A stretch of DNA of 38,233 bases, from positions 1 through 38,233 of the forward strand of contig JAFAYW010000191.1 in NCBI GenBank assembly GCA_019240125.1, read 5' to 3'. The position numbers were made by a program, and so were the translations under genes. The number at the start of each line of letters is the position of its first letter. Positions within the stretch are counted from its first letter, which is position 1. This DNA is from Alphaproteobacteria bacterium (GTDB lineage Bacteria > Pseudomonadota > Alphaproteobacteria > ATCC43930 > CGMCC-115725). A model generated the notes under the pieces. It was not told where the DNA came from. It saw nothing but the letters and a program-made list of their open reading frames with translations, and searched no databases. Shown here piece by piece: positions 1 to 8,694 of the stretch.

Positions 1-90
1 CGCATGGCGGAGGAGATTGTCGGGCATCAGCTGCCGGGCGAGCTGATCCACGCCGGCAGCCTCGACGCGTTCCGCCGCCGGGCCGCTTGA
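1..90 (+). CDS. 3' end of an HMG-CoA-lyase-like gene (partial)
   Basis: An open frame enters from the left edge and stops at TGA 88-90, leaving 29 residues. The tail reads roughly GHQLPGELIHAGSLDAFRR. A G-x-x-LPG segment followed by a (G/A)GSL-AFR ending is how I remember the C-termini of hydroxymethylglutaryl-CoA lyase-like (DRE-TIM) enzymes, which cleave acyl-CoAs to acetyl-CoA plus a keto product. The stop overlaps the start of the next gene by one base (TGATG), so the two are probably translationally coupled. A lyase beside a CaiB/BaiF transferase is a common pairing in acyl-CoA catabolism. The family call depends on about 25 residues and is tentative. Confidence 0.45.
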   Translation, partial: RMAEEIVGHQLPGELIHAGSLDAFRRRAA

Positions 91-1316
91 TGGCGGAACG
101 CGCGCGGGCGACCCCGCTCGCCGGCCTCAAGGTGCTGGAATTCAGCCACACCGTGATGGGGCCGACGGCGGGGCTGATCCTGGCCGAGATGGGCGCTGAT
201 GTCGTCAAGGTCGAGCCGGCGCCGAAAGGCGACCACACCCGCGGGCTGGGTGGATTTGGCGCCGGCTTCTTCGCCGCGTTCAACCGCAACAAGCGCAGCC
301 TCGCGGTTGATCTGAAACGCGCCGAGGGGCAGGCGGTGATTCATCGCTTGGTGCCGACGGCCGATGTCGTCCTGGAGAATTACGGTCCCGGCACGATGGA
401 GCGGCTCGGCTGCGGCTATGAGCAGCTGGCGCCGCTCAACCCGCGCCTTGTTTATCTCGCTCTTAAGGGCTATCTCGCCGGCCCTTATGAACACCGCCCG
501 GCGCTCGACGAGGTCGTGCAATTTCAGACCGGGCTTGCCTTTATGACCGGCCCGATCGGCCAGCCATTGCGCGCCGGCGCCTCGGTGATCGACATCATGG
601 GCGCGATGTTCGGCATCATCGCGGTGCAGGCCGCGTTGCGCGAGCGCGACAGCACCGGCAAGGGCCAGCGTGTCTCGAGCGCGCTGTTCGAGAGCGCCGC
701 GTTTCTGATGAGCACCCATATGGCCGGCATGACCGCCACCGGGCTCGAGGCGCGGCCGATGCCGGCGCGGCGCGGCGCCTGGGCGATCTATGAGGTGTTC
801 AAGACCGCGGGCGACGGTCAGCTGTTTATCGGCGTCACCAGCGACCAGCAATGGAGCCGGTTTGTCGAGGAATTCGGCTTGCAGGAACTCGCCGCTGACC
901 CGCGCCTTGCAACCAATGTGATGCGGCTGGCCGAGCGGGCCTGGCTGATCCCGGCGTTGCAGCAGGTACTGGCAGCGTTCCCGCAAGACGAGGTCGCGCG
1001 CCGCTGCGAGCGCGCCAACGTCTCCTGGGCTCCTGTCGGGCAGCCGGGTGACCTGTTCACCGACGAGCATCTGCTGGCAACGGGCGGTCTCGTCGACGTC
1101 TTCATTTCGCGGTTTGGCGGCGGTGACGGCAAGGTCGCGGGCCTGCCCGCCCTGCCGGTCGAGTTCGGCTCCGATCACCGCCGGCCCGGCCTTACCCGGC
1201 AGCCGCCGCGCATCGGCGAGCATAATTGCGAGATCCTCGGCGAAGCGGGGTTCAGTTCCGCCGAAATTGCAACTCTGGCGCAATCGGGGGTAACGGCCGC
1301 GGCCGACAGGAGTTAG
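90..1316 (+). CDS. CaiB/BaiF family CoA-transferase
   Basis: The 408-residue product has the usual length for class III CoA-transferases, which move CoA between carboxylic acids through an aspartyl-CoA intermediate. The N-terminal block LAGLKVLEFSH followed by GPTAGLILAEMGADVVKVE (residues 11-42) is the family signature. NRNKRSLAVDLK (65-76) is the second conserved block. Asp140 in RPALDEVVQFQTG sits where the catalytic Asp is expected. ATG at 90 is chosen because it overlaps the upstream stop as TGATG and gives a normal N-terminus; a TTG three bases earlier is possible. The substrate cannot be read from the sequence; the upstream lyase fragment suggests a branched or hydroxylated acyl-CoA. 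Confidence 0.9.
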   Translation: MAERARATPLAGLKVLEFSHTVMGPTAGLILAEMGADVVKVEPAPKGDHTRGLGGFGAGFFAAFNRNKRSLAVDLKRAEGQAVIHRLVPTADVVLENYGPGTMERLGCGYEQLAPLNPRLVYLALKGYLAGPYEHRPALDEVVQFQTGLAFMTGPIGQPLRAGASVIDIMGAMFGIIAVQAALRERDSTGKGQRVSSALFESAAFLMSTHMAGMTATGLEARPMPARRGAWAIYEVFKTAGDGQLFIGVTSDQQWSRFVEEFGLQELAADPRLATNVMRLAERAWLIPALQQVLAAFPQDEVARRCERANVSWAPVGQPGDLFTDEHLLATGGLVDVFISRFGGGDGKVAGLPALPVEFGSDHRRPGLTRQPPRIGEHNCEILGEAGFSSAEIATLAQSGVTAAADRS

Positions 1317-1361
1317 CGTCAGGCGGCGGAGCCGCGGCCCGACAATCCTTCGCGTGACGGC

Positions 1362-3071
1362 ATGATCAACGACCTCTGGTACAAGAACGCGATCATCTAC
1401 AGCCTCTCCGTCGCCACTTTCATGGATTCGAATGGCGATGGCATTGGCGACTTTGTCGGGCTGATGCGGCGGCTGGATTATCTGCAAGGGCTGGGGGTCA
1501 CGGCCATCTGGCTGATGCCATTCCAGGTGTCCCCGCAACGCGACGACGGCTATGACATCGCCGATTACTATGGCGTCGATCCGCGCTATGGCACGTTCGG
1601 CGATTTCGTCGAATTTACCCACGCCGCCAAGCAGCGCGGTATCCGGGTATTGATCGACCTTGTCGTCAATCACACCTCGAACGAACATCCCTGGTTCCTA
1701 GACGCGCGCGGCGACCCAAGCTCGAAATACCGCGATTGGTACATCTGGTCTGACACGCGGCCGGCGGATGCCAATAAGGGCATGGTGTTTCCTGGAGTCC
1801 AGAAATCGACCTGGACCTACGAAGAAACGGCCAAGGCCTGGTATTTCCATCGCTTCTACGATTTTCAGCCCGATCTGAACACGGCCAACCCAGCGGTTCA
1901 AGCCGAGATATTCAAGATCATGGGATTCTGGATTCAGCTCGGCGTCTCCGGTTTCCGAATGGACGCGGTGCCGTTTGTCATCGCCAAAAAGGGCGCGGAT
2001 GTCCGCCGCCCGACCGAGCAATACGCGATGCTGCGCGAATTCCGCGAATTTCTGCAGTGGCGGCAGGGCGACAGCATCGTGCTGGGAGAAGCGAATGTCC
2101 TGGCGAAGAACGACATGGAATATTTCGGCGATGCCGGTGATCGCCTGCATATGATGTTCAATTTTCAGGTCAACCAGCATCTGTTCTATGCCCTCGCCTC
2201 CGCCGACACCCGCCCGCTGGTCAAGGCCATGGAGGCCACCAAGCCGCGGCCCGTGACCGGGCAGTGGGGCATGTTTCTGCGTAATCACGACGAACTCGAT
2301 CTCGGGCGGCTGACGGACGCGCAGCGCCGCACGGTGTTTGCCGCATTTGGCCCGGACAAGGACATGCAGCTTTATGATCGCGGCATCCGGCGCCGCTTGG
2401 CGCCCATGCTGGGCGGTGATCAACGCCGGCTGGAACTCGCCTATAGCCTGATGTTTACGTTGCCCGGGACGCCGGTCATTCGGTACGGCGATGAGATCGG
2501 TATGGGCGACGACCTATCTCTGCCTGAGCGCACCTGCGCCCGGACCCCGATGCAATGGTCGAACGAGCCGCATGGCGGCTTTACCAAAAGCGACAAACCA
2601 CTATCGCCGGTAATCAGCGGCGGCCCCTATGGGTATGAACATATCAACGCCGCGATCCAGCGGCGTCACCCGGACTCGTTGCTGAACTGGACTGAACGCA
2701 TCATACGCATGCGCAAAGAAGTCCCGGAGGTCGGCTGGGGCGATTTCAGCGTCATCGACACCGGCGACCGCGCGGTTCTGGTGATACGCTATGACTGGCG
2801 TAACAACTCCGTCTTGTTTGTTCATAATTTCCACGCCGAACCGCGCGAGATTGCCTTCGCCGTCGGCCTCACCGGCGATAATGCCGAGCATGGCAAACTG
2901 CTGATCAACCTGCTGTCGGAGGATCACAGCCGGGCCGGCGGGAACGGCAAGCACCAGATTGTTATCGAGGCCTACGGATATCGCTGGTATCGCGTCGGCG
3001 GGCTCGATTACCTGCTGCGCCGCACCGAGGCTGGAGGCGGCCCGGCCGGCACCGGCGCTCGCTCTGGCTGA
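1362..3071 (+). CDS. treS: Trehalose synthase-type GH13 enzyme (maltose glucosylmutase)
   Basis: This 569-residue protein is a GH13 alpha-amylase-superfamily enzyme closest to trehalose synthases, which interconvert maltose and trehalose in the cytoplasm. The start WYKNAIIYSLSVATFMDSNGDGIGDF and RYGTFGDFVEFTHAAKQRGI (75-94) are typical. The catalytic triad is visible: nucleophile Asp201 in GFRMDA, acid/base Glu243 in LGEAN, and Asp310 in FLRNHDE. VVNHTS is at 101-106. No signal peptide is seen. No maltokinase domain is fused and no maltokinase or glgE gene lies nearby, so it may act alone in osmoprotection or maltose use. Other GH13 oligosaccharide hydrolases such as oligo-1,6-glucosidases remain possible. 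It converges with the next gene across a 19-bp gap. Confidence 0.8.
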   Translation: MINDLWYKNAIIYSLSVATFMDSNGDGIGDFVGLMRRLDYLQGLGVTAIWLMPFQVSPQRDDGYDIADYYGVDPRYGTFGDFVEFTHAAKQRGIRVLIDLVVNHTSNEHPWFLDARGDPSSKYRDWYIWSDTRPADANKGMVFPGVQKSTWTYEETAKAWYFHRFYDFQPDLNTANPAVQAEIFKIMGFWIQLGVSGFRMDAVPFVIAKKGADVRRPTEQYAMLREFREFLQWRQGDSIVLGEANVLAKNDMEYFGDAGDRLHMMFNFQVNQHLFYALASADTRPLVKAMEATKPRPVTGQWGMFLRNHDELDLGRLTDAQRRTVFAAFGPDKDMQLYDRGIRRRLAPMLGGDQRRLELAYSLMFTLPGTPVIRYGDEIGMGDDLSLPERTCARTPMQWSNEPHGGFTKSDKPLSPVISGGPYGYEHINAAIQRRHPDSLLNWTERIIRMRKEVPEVGWGDFSVIDTGDRAVLVIRYDWRNNSVLFVHNFHAEPREIAFAVGLTGDNAEHGKLLINLLSEDHSRAGGNGKHQIVIEAYGYRWYRVGGLDYLLRRTEAGGGPAGTGARSG

Positions 3072-3090
3072 GCCGGCCAAGACCGGAGGC

Positions 3091-4452
3091 TCAGGCAAGT
3101 CCCCGACGGGCGACAGCCTCGAGATTGCCACGAGTTTCATAGGCAAGCAGCAGCGTCAGGGTGGCGGCCAATAACATCCCGCTGGCTATCGCGCACCAGA
3201 CAAGTGTCAGGCTGCCGGCGCCGATCAGGATGCCAGCGACAAGCGGCGAGGTCATGCCGCCAAAGCGACCCCAGCCCATCGCCAGTGCCGTCCCCTTGCC
3301 GCGGATGCGCACGGGGTAGACCTCGGGTGTGTAGACCGTCATCGCCAGCGACCCGATATCCTGGAAGAAGGCGTAGAACATCGCGGTCACCAGCAGGCTG
3401 GTCTCGGTGGTCGCCTGCGTGAAGGCGAGCGCGGCACAGCCGGCGGTACCAAACCCGATGATGATCAGGGTCTTGCGTCCGAGCTTGTCGATCAGCCCGA
3501 CCGCGCAGCTTCGCGCCACGACCTGGGTGCCGGCGACGATGAAGGTGTAGAAAAGCGTCCGTGTAAGCTCGATGTGGTAGTAGGTCGAGTAGATTGTCGG
3601 CAGCCACACCGAGAAGCCCGTGCCAGCGAAATTGGCGGAGAACCACAACATCCAGGTGTGGATGACGCGCTGGAAATAGGCCCGCGTAAAGAGATCGCGG
3701 AAATTTGCCTCCGGCACCGGCGCGCTGGGCGGGAGTATTGCCACGTCGCGGCGCGCCTGCTCAATCTCGGCATCGCCGACACCGATATAGGTAAGCGACT
3801 CGCGCGCTTCCTCCTCGCGCCCGCGCGCCGCCAGCCAGCGTGGCGACTCCGGAACTCGGCGCCGGATGACGAAGGCGAGGATCGCCGGCAACACGCCTAT
3901 CGCGAAGAGCCAGCGCCAGCCGACCTGCGGCACCAGCGCCAGCGCCGCGCCCGCGGCACAGAAATAGCCCATCGGCCAGGCCAGGGGCAGCATGGCGCTG
4001 ACCCGCCCGCGGATGCGCGCGGGCGAATATTCCGCCACCAACGCCTGATCGATCGGCACCATGCCGCCCAGGCCCAACCCGGTGAGGAAGCGCGCGCCGA
4101 CCAGCATTCCGAGGGAAACGGAGAGCCCCGCCAGCCCGGTAAACACGGAAAACGTCAGCACCGTGGCGGCAAACACGACCCGACGCCCCCAGCGATCGGC
4201 TACCCAGCCCCAGCACCACGACCCCAGCCCCATTCCCGCCAGCGCCGCCGAGCCGGCCAGCCCGACCTGCTGCGGCGTCAGGCTGAACTCCTCCCTGATC
4301 TTCGGCAGAGCGTAGGCGACGATCGTGATGTCGAACGAATCGAACAGAAACCCCGCGGCGGCGACCGCGATGATGAATTTCAACGCACCAGTCAGCCGCG
4401 TATTGTCTATCGCGCGCCCGATGATCTCGGGCGTTAACCGCACCCCGCTCAT
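3091..4452 (-). CDS. MFS transporter, sugar/aromatic-acid porter type
   Basis: The product is a 453-residue inner-membrane protein with about 12 hydrophobic segments. It carries the MFS loop 2-3 motif GWVADRWGRR and, after helix 6, PESPRWL, a mark of the sugar-porter and aromatic-acid/H+ symporter branches. A second GRK motif (DKLGRKTL) follows helix 8. The start has a good ribosome binding site (GGGGAGAG). It is the last gene of a minus-strand run, after a thioesterase and an amidohydrolase, so an organic acid is a plausible substrate, but that is inference. Specificity cannot be read from the sequence. Confidence 0.85.
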   Translation of the reverse strand: MSGVRLTPEIIGRAIDNTRLTGALKFIIAVAAAGFLFDSFDITIVAYALPKIREEFSLTPQQVGLAGSAALAGMGLGSWCWGWVADRWGRRVVFAATVLTFSVFTGLAGLSVSLGMLVGARFLTGLGLGGMVPIDQALVAEYSPARIRGRVSAMLPLAWPMGYFCAAGAALALVPQVGWRWLFAIGVLPAILAFVIRRRVPESPRWLAARGREEEARESLTYIGVGDAEIEQARRDVAILPPSAPVPEANFRDLFTRAYFQRVIHTWMLWFSANFAGTGFSVWLPTIYSTYYHIELTRTLFYTFIVAGTQVVARSCAVGLIDKLGRKTLIIIGFGTAGCAALAFTQATTETSLLVTAMFYAFFQDIGSLAMTVYTPEVYPVRIRGKGTALAMGWGRFGGMTSPLVAGILIGAGSLTLVWCAIASGMLLAATLTLLLAYETRGNLEAVARRGLA

Positions 4453-4498
4453 GCACTCTCCCCAGCGTGTTTTTGAGTATCCCGCAGCCTGTGAGGCG

Positions 4499-5356
4499 CT
4501 ACGCCTCTTCGAGCGGGATCAGAAGTTTTCCGGCGCGTTCGCGCGTCTGATCCGGCCAGCGCGCCGGACGGCGCGCGTCGAGATCGAGGTTCACCCCGTA
4601 CTGACTCATGCGCGCCACTTCCGCGCCGGTCCGTGCATCGCTGAGGCGATGGATCATTCGCATCGACGAATTGCCGAAATGCCCGATGCCGCTTTCCACA
4701 AGGTACGGGTCGTCGAGCGGCAACGCGCCGGTGATGCGCAGGATCAGCTCAAAGGTCGAAAAGCCGCGCCGATTGCTTTCGAGAAAGGCGGCGTCCATCC
4801 CGATTGCCGCCCCGATCTGCAAGGAGGCATCGGTAAACCGATGCACAATGGCTTCGAGCGAAAATCGGTCATTGGCGCTGAGATCGCGTGGCTTGACCCG
4901 GCCGCGGCCGGTCGCCAGCAAATCCACCATACTCTGCGGCTCGGGCCGGCTTTCAGTCGCCGGCCCATCCCACGCGACAATCCAGGGAGCGATCGCGGCT
5001 TGGCGTTCGGAGGGCAATTCGCCGTGCACAAGCTCCCATTGCTCGACGACCCAGGTGACAACCTCGCCGTTTCCCGAATCGATTACGCGGTGACCCAGCC
5101 GCAGGCCGCCCTCGAGCCCGATCGGGGCGCTTTCGATGTGAAAGCTGCTGCCGGCCCGCAATTCCCGCGCAAACCGCACATCGAACTGACGCGGGAAGCG
5201 GCCGCCGCGGAGAAACTCGCGCAGCCCTAACGCCTCGGCAGCGGTCCGCTCGGCCTCCCCGATGCGATCGAAGTAGAATGCGATCGTGAAGTGCTCGGTG
5301 ATGTCGCATTGCCAGGGAGGCACGGTGCCGCGATAGGTCTCGGTCCAGATCGTCAT
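4499..5356 (-). CDS. Acyl-CoA thioesterase-like protein with two hotdog modules
   Basis: The 285-residue protein begins with a 4HBT-type hotdog motif (VPPWQCDITEHFTIAFYF): an aromatic-x-x-D-x-x-EH-x-x-x-A-x-Y pattern in which the Asp is usually catalytic. The first module covers about residues 10-130. The second half (about 165-270) repeats the layout with degenerate motifs (FSLEAIVHRFTDASLQIG and GIGHFGNSSMRMIHRL), as in double-hotdog thioesterases of the carnitine or 3-hydroxyacyl-CoA type. The expected activity is hydrolysis of an acyl-CoA in the cytoplasm. It lies between an MFS transporter and an amidohydrolase on the same strand. The substrate is unknown. Confidence 0.65.
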   Translation of the reverse strand: MTIWTETYRGTVPPWQCDITEHFTIAFYFDRIGEAERTAAEALGLREFLRGGRFPRQFDVRFARELRAGSSFHIESAPIGLEGGLRLGHRVIDSGNGEVVTWVVEQWELVHGELPSERQAAIAPWIVAWDGPATESRPEPQSMVDLLATGRGRVKPRDLSANDRFSLEAIVHRFTDASLQIGAAIGMDAAFLESNRRGFSTFELILRITGALPLDDPYLVESGIGHFGNSSMRMIHRLSDARTGAEVARMSQYGVNLDLDARRPARWPDQTRERAGKLLIPLEEA

Positions 5357-5451
5357 GGCAGGCGCGTCCCGTCAGCTACCGCCGCGCCGTTGTGCGCGGC
5401 ATCGCGATGTTATGCCGAATCGCGACTATGAAACCAGCTCATGCGCGGCAT

Positions 5452-6540
5452 TCAGCTCTTCAGCGCCAGGACCCGCTCGGCGTTACCTCCGAGAATCGCG
5501 ACGCGGTCGGCATCGGAAAGCCCCGGCTGGTTGAGCACGTGGTCGACCGCCGTCGTGGTCCACGGAAAGGGATAATCGGTGCCGATCATGATCTGGCTGG
5601 TCCCGACTTCGGCGATCAGATGGCGCAGCCCCTCGGCGGTAAATACCAGCGAGTCGTAATAGAGCTGCTTGAGGTATTCGGTTGGTTTCTTCTTGAGCTG
5701 GCGGGTGCAGCGCGCCGGGAACGTGACGCACCCCTGGTCGGAGCGCGCCGCGTATGATGGCAGATAACCGCCGCCATGCGCGCCGCATATCTTGAGGCCG
5801 GGATACTGGTCGAGCGTTCCCTCGAAGATCAGATGCGACAGCGCGATCGTCGTCTCCAGCGGATTCCCGATCACGTTGTCGAGGACGCCGTTACCCTTGA
5901 GCCGACCGGTCGCCTCGACCTCCGGCGTACCCTGCGGGTGGATAAAGACGAGGATGCCGAGCTGCTCCGCCTTGGCCCAGAACGGGTGGAACTTCTCGTT
6001 CGAAAGATCCTCGCCATTGACGCTGCCGCCAATCAGCACCCCGCGCATGCCAAGCCGCTTCGCCGCATCCTCCAATTGCTCGGCCGCCAGATCGGGATAT
6101 TGCAAGGCCACCGACGCCATGCCGACAAAACGGTCGGATTGGGCGGCGCAAATCTCTGCCAGCTTTTCGTTCTGCAGTTTGACGACCTGTGCCGCCTGAT
6201 CGCGCTCGGCCTTCAGCCAGAAGATCGGGTTGAGGCTCAGCGCCTCCATATCGATGCCCTGCGCATCCATCGCCTTGAGGCGGTCGGGCATATTGCTGAG
6301 CGGCGGGTAGTTCTCCTTCAGGCCCATCAGCGCCAGAGCCTCGGGAATGTGGCAGTGCGCGTGGATATCGACCGTCCGTACCCGCTTGCCGCTGACAACC
6401 ACCTCACGGCGCCGCTGTTGCGGTGCGACACCGGTTTGCGACGCCTGGGCGTGGGCATGGCGGCCGAGACCGCATTCGGTGAAGGCAAGACCGGCAATCG
6501 CGCCGGCTAAACCGCCGAGCAGCTCACGTCGATTGGTCAT
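5452..6540 (-). CDS. Tat-exported amidohydrolase (ACMSD-like family)
   Basis: The 362-residue protein opens with a twin-arginine signal (TNRRELLGGLAG) and a likely AHA-QA cleavage near residue 31, so it should be exported folded. The mature part is a metal-dependent amidohydrolase_2 barrel: HxH in VDIHAHCH (His60, His62), FIHPQG, GAHGGGYLPSY, and the C-terminal metal Asp in GTDYPF. That set matches the aminocarboxymuconate-semialdehyde decarboxylase/resorcylate decarboxylase group, which decarboxylates or hydrolyses ring-derived acids. Such enzymes are usually cytoplasmic, so the clear Tat leader is a slight oddity, though exported members are known. A ribosome binding site (GGGGAG) precedes the ATG. 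The substrate is not deducible. Confidence 0.8.
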   Translation of the reverse strand: MTNRRELLGGLAGAIAGLAFTECGLGRHAHAQASQTGVAPQQRRREVVVSGKRVRTVDIHAHCHIPEALALMGLKENYPPLSNMPDRLKAMDAQGIDMEALSLNPIFWLKAERDQAAQVVKLQNEKLAEICAAQSDRFVGMASVALQYPDLAAEQLEDAAKRLGMRGVLIGGSVNGEDLSNEKFHPFWAKAEQLGILVFIHPQGTPEVEATGRLKGNGVLDNVIGNPLETTIALSHLIFEGTLDQYPGLKICGAHGGGYLPSYAARSDQGCVTFPARCTRQLKKKPTEYLKQLYYDSLVFTAEGLRHLIAEVGTSQIMIGTDYPFPWTTTAVDHVLNQPGLSDADRVAILGGNAERVLALKS

Positions 6541-6581
6541 TTCACTCCCCAGGCTGATTGTTTTTGAGTCGGGTTTTGAGA

Positions 6582-7697
6582 TCAGGCAGCGCGGCGGCGG
6601 TGCTCCGGGAAAAGAGCCAACAAGCCGTCGCGCGAAGCCGGGCAGACACCGCGCTCGGTGATCAAGGCCGACACCAGGCGAGCGGGGGTTACGTCGAAGG
6701 CGAAATTCGCCGCCGGGCTTTCGGCGGGTGTGAGGCGTACTTCGGCGCGGCGCCCATCCTCGGTCCAGCCGGCGATATGGGTGACCTCGCGCGCGTCCCG
6801 CCGCTCGATCGGGATCGCGTCGCCGTTCTCAAGCGTCCAGTCGATCGTCGGCGATGGCAGCGCGACATAAAACGGCACGGTGTTGTCATGCGCCGCCAGA
6901 GCCTTGAGATACGTTCCGATCTTGTTGGCGACATCGCCGTTGGCGGCGGTGCGGTCGGTGCCGGTTATGCAGAGATCGACCTCGCCCCGGCGCATCAGAT
7001 GCCCGCCGGCATTATCGACGATGACCGTATGCGGTACGCCGTGTTGGCCGAGCTCCCACGCGGTCAGGCTGGCCCCCTGGTTGCGCGGCCGGGTCTCGTC
7101 GACCCAGACATGCAGCGGGATGCCGGCATCGTGGGCCCGGTATATCGGTGCCAGCGCGGTGCCCCAATCCACCGTTGCCAGCCACCCGGCATTGCAATGC
7201 GTCAGCACCGCCACCGGACCTGACCTGGCTTTCGCGAGAAACGCGGCCTCGATCAGCGGCAGGCCGCAATCGCCGATGCCGCGATTGATCGCGACATCCT
7301 CGTCGGCGATCGCGGCGGCCCGGTCTAGTGCGGCGGCGAGGCGCTGCGAGGGCGCCAGCTCGGCGAGGGCACGATGCATCTCGGCCAGAGCCCAGGTGAG
7401 ATTGACGGCGGTCGGCCGCGTTGCGCCCAGGGTCGCCACGGCATGGTCGAGGCCGGGATCGGAGGCATCGCGCGCCATCGCCAAAGCCACGCCATAAGCC
7501 GCCGCTGCGCCGATCAGGGGCGCGCCGCGCACCTGCATGTCGCGGATCGCACGCGCGGCATGGTCGAGGCCGGTGAGGCGCGCGATGGCGAATTCATGCG
7601 GCAGCCGGGTCTGATCGATGATCTCGACGACAGGCGCCGCGAGCGTGCTTCCCGGCGCCAGCCAGATCGTACGGGTTGGCCGGCCGTTGACGTTCAC
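6582..7697 (-). CDS. mtnA: S-methyl-5-thioribose-1-phosphate isomerase
   Basis: MtnA converts methylthioribose-1-phosphate to methylthioribulose-1-phosphate in methionine salvage. The 371-residue protein has the family hallmarks: QVRGAPLIG (55-63), the active-site Cys168 in LTHCNAG, and GTDRTAANGDVANKIGTY (247-264) with catalytic Asp248. Those motifs, rather than the eIF2B alpha/beta/delta variants, identify an isomerase. It starts at a GTG that overlaps the mtnP stop as GTGA (4 bp), so mtnP and mtnA are translationally coupled and perform consecutive steps. Later salvage genes (mtnBCD or others) are not in this window. Confidence 0.93.
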   Translation of the reverse strand: MNVNGRPTRTIWLAPGSTLAAPVVEIIDQTRLPHEFAIARLTGLDHAARAIRDMQVRGAPLIGAAAAYGVALAMARDASDPGLDHAVATLGATRPTAVNLTWALAEMHRALAELAPSQRLAAALDRAAAIADEDVAINRGIGDCGLPLIEAAFLAKARSGPVAVLTHCNAGWLATVDWGTALAPIYRAHDAGIPLHVWVDETRPRNQGASLTAWELGQHGVPHTVIVDNAGGHLMRRGEVDLCITGTDRTAANGDVANKIGTYLKALAAHDNTVPFYVALPSPTIDWTLENGDAIPIERRDAREVTHIAGWTEDGRRAEVRLTPAESPAANFAFDVTPARLVSALITERGVCPASRDGLLALFPEHRRRAA

Positions 7698-8584
7698 GCC
7701 GCGGCCCCGCCGAACCGCAATACTCGGCCGGCGACAGCGTCGAGGCGCGCCAGCATTGCGGGGTCGCGCTGGGCGGGAGCGGTGATCAGCGCGTGTTCGA
7801 GCGCATGCCGGCAGCCCTGGCGGCAGGCTCCGCTATGCGCCGCCAGATGCGGCACGACAGCTCGCACCAGGGCGCGCGCATTGGCGGCATTGGCATTAAG
7901 CACGGAAAGGATCATCTCGACGGTCACCGCTTCGTGCCCGGGGTGCCAGCAATCGTAATCGGTGACCATGGCGACCGTCGCATAGCAAATCTCGGCCTCA
8001 CGGGCGAGTTTGGCCTCGGGCATGTTGGTCATGCCGATCACCGCGCAACCCCAGCTGCGATAGAGTTCGCTCTCTGCCAGGGTGGAGAATTGCGGCCCCT
8101 CCATGACGAGGTAGGTGCCGCCACGCTTGATCGGGACATCGACCGAGGGCCCGGTAGCCGCCAGCGCGTCGCCCACCCGGCCACACACGGGGTGCGCCAC
8201 CGAAACATGCGCGACGCAGCCAGCGCCGAAAAAGCTCTTCTCGCGGGCAAAGGTGCGGTCGATAAACTGGTCGATCACCACGAAATCGCCCGGCGCCAGA
8301 TCCTCACGCAGGCTACCCACCGCCGACAGCGAGACGATGTCGGTGACGCCGCAGCGCTTCAGGGCATCGATATTGGCGCGGAAATTGATGGCCGAGGGCG
8401 GCAGCGTATGACCCCGGCCATGCCGCGGCAGGAAGACGACGGGCTGGCCATCGAGCGAGCCGAAACAGAATTCGTCCGAGGTTTCGCCAAACGGGCTGGC
8501 GACTTTGCGCCACCTGACATCGGTCAGCCCATCGATCTGATACAGGCCGCTGCCGCCGATTATGCCGATGACAGGCCGGGTCAC
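7694..8584 (-). CDS. mtnP: S-methyl-5'-thioadenosine phosphorylase
   Basis: MtnP phosphorolyses methylthioadenosine to adenine and methylthioribose-1-phosphate, which MtnA then isomerises. The 296-residue protein begins GIIGGSGLYQIDGL, the phosphate-binding start of PNP/MTAP family II, then shows FLPRHGRGHTLPPSAINFRA, and MEGPQFSTLAES followed by GMTNMPEAKLAREAEICY. Those residues favour MTAP over purine nucleoside phosphorylase. GTG at 8584 is the only reasonable start: an in-frame TGA lies six codons upstream. No Shine-Dalgarno sequence precedes it. Instead a 9-codon open frame from ATG at 8610 ends in a TGA that overlaps this GTG (see the regulatory entry). Confidence 0.92.
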   Translation of the reverse strand: MTRPVIGIIGGSGLYQIDGLTDVRWRKVASPFGETSDEFCFGSLDGQPVVFLPRHGRGHTLPPSAINFRANIDALKRCGVTDIVSLSAVGSLREDLAPGDFVVIDQFIDRTFAREKSFFGAGCVAHVSVAHPVCGRVGDALAATGPSVDVPIKRGGTYLVMEGPQFSTLAESELYRSWGCAVIGMTNMPEAKLAREAEICYATVAMVTDYDCWHPGHEAVTVEMILSVLNANAANARALVRAVVPHLAAHSGACRQGCRHALEHALITAPAQRDPAMLARLDAVAGRVLRFGGAAA

Positions 8585-8614
8585 GGTCGTGGAAGGGAGG
8601 GGTCAAACATGACC
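8582..8614 (-). promoter_or_regulatory. Possible leader ORF and hairpin in front of mtnP
   Basis: On the minus strand, ATG at 8608-8610 opens a 9-codon frame (MFDPSLPRP) whose TGA overlaps the mtnP GTG as GTGA. The leader ATG lies within a small inverted repeat, GGGTCA-(4)-TGACCC, at 8599-8614. The bases just before the GTG are pyrimidine-rich and offer no ribosome binding site. Translational coupling from the leader is a reasonable reading, but the element is short and could be chance. Confidence 0.25.
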
Positions 8615-8694
8615 CAACCCATCACATGAGAGGCTCACAATGTCTACCGTTTGCGATGCAGGCCCGGTTCTACGAGGCTGGACCTGCCGACGGC

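Noticed and set aside
27..1688. Very long minus-strand open frame (553 codons) opposite the CoA-transferase and treS start
   Set aside because: It is antisense to two clear genes with good motifs. Long antisense frames are expected in GC-rich DNA and the translation shows no family.
3574..4437. Plus-strand open frame opposite the MFS gene
   Set aside because: Composition is Arg/His/Pro-rich without a family, and the minus strand encodes a clear membrane transporter.
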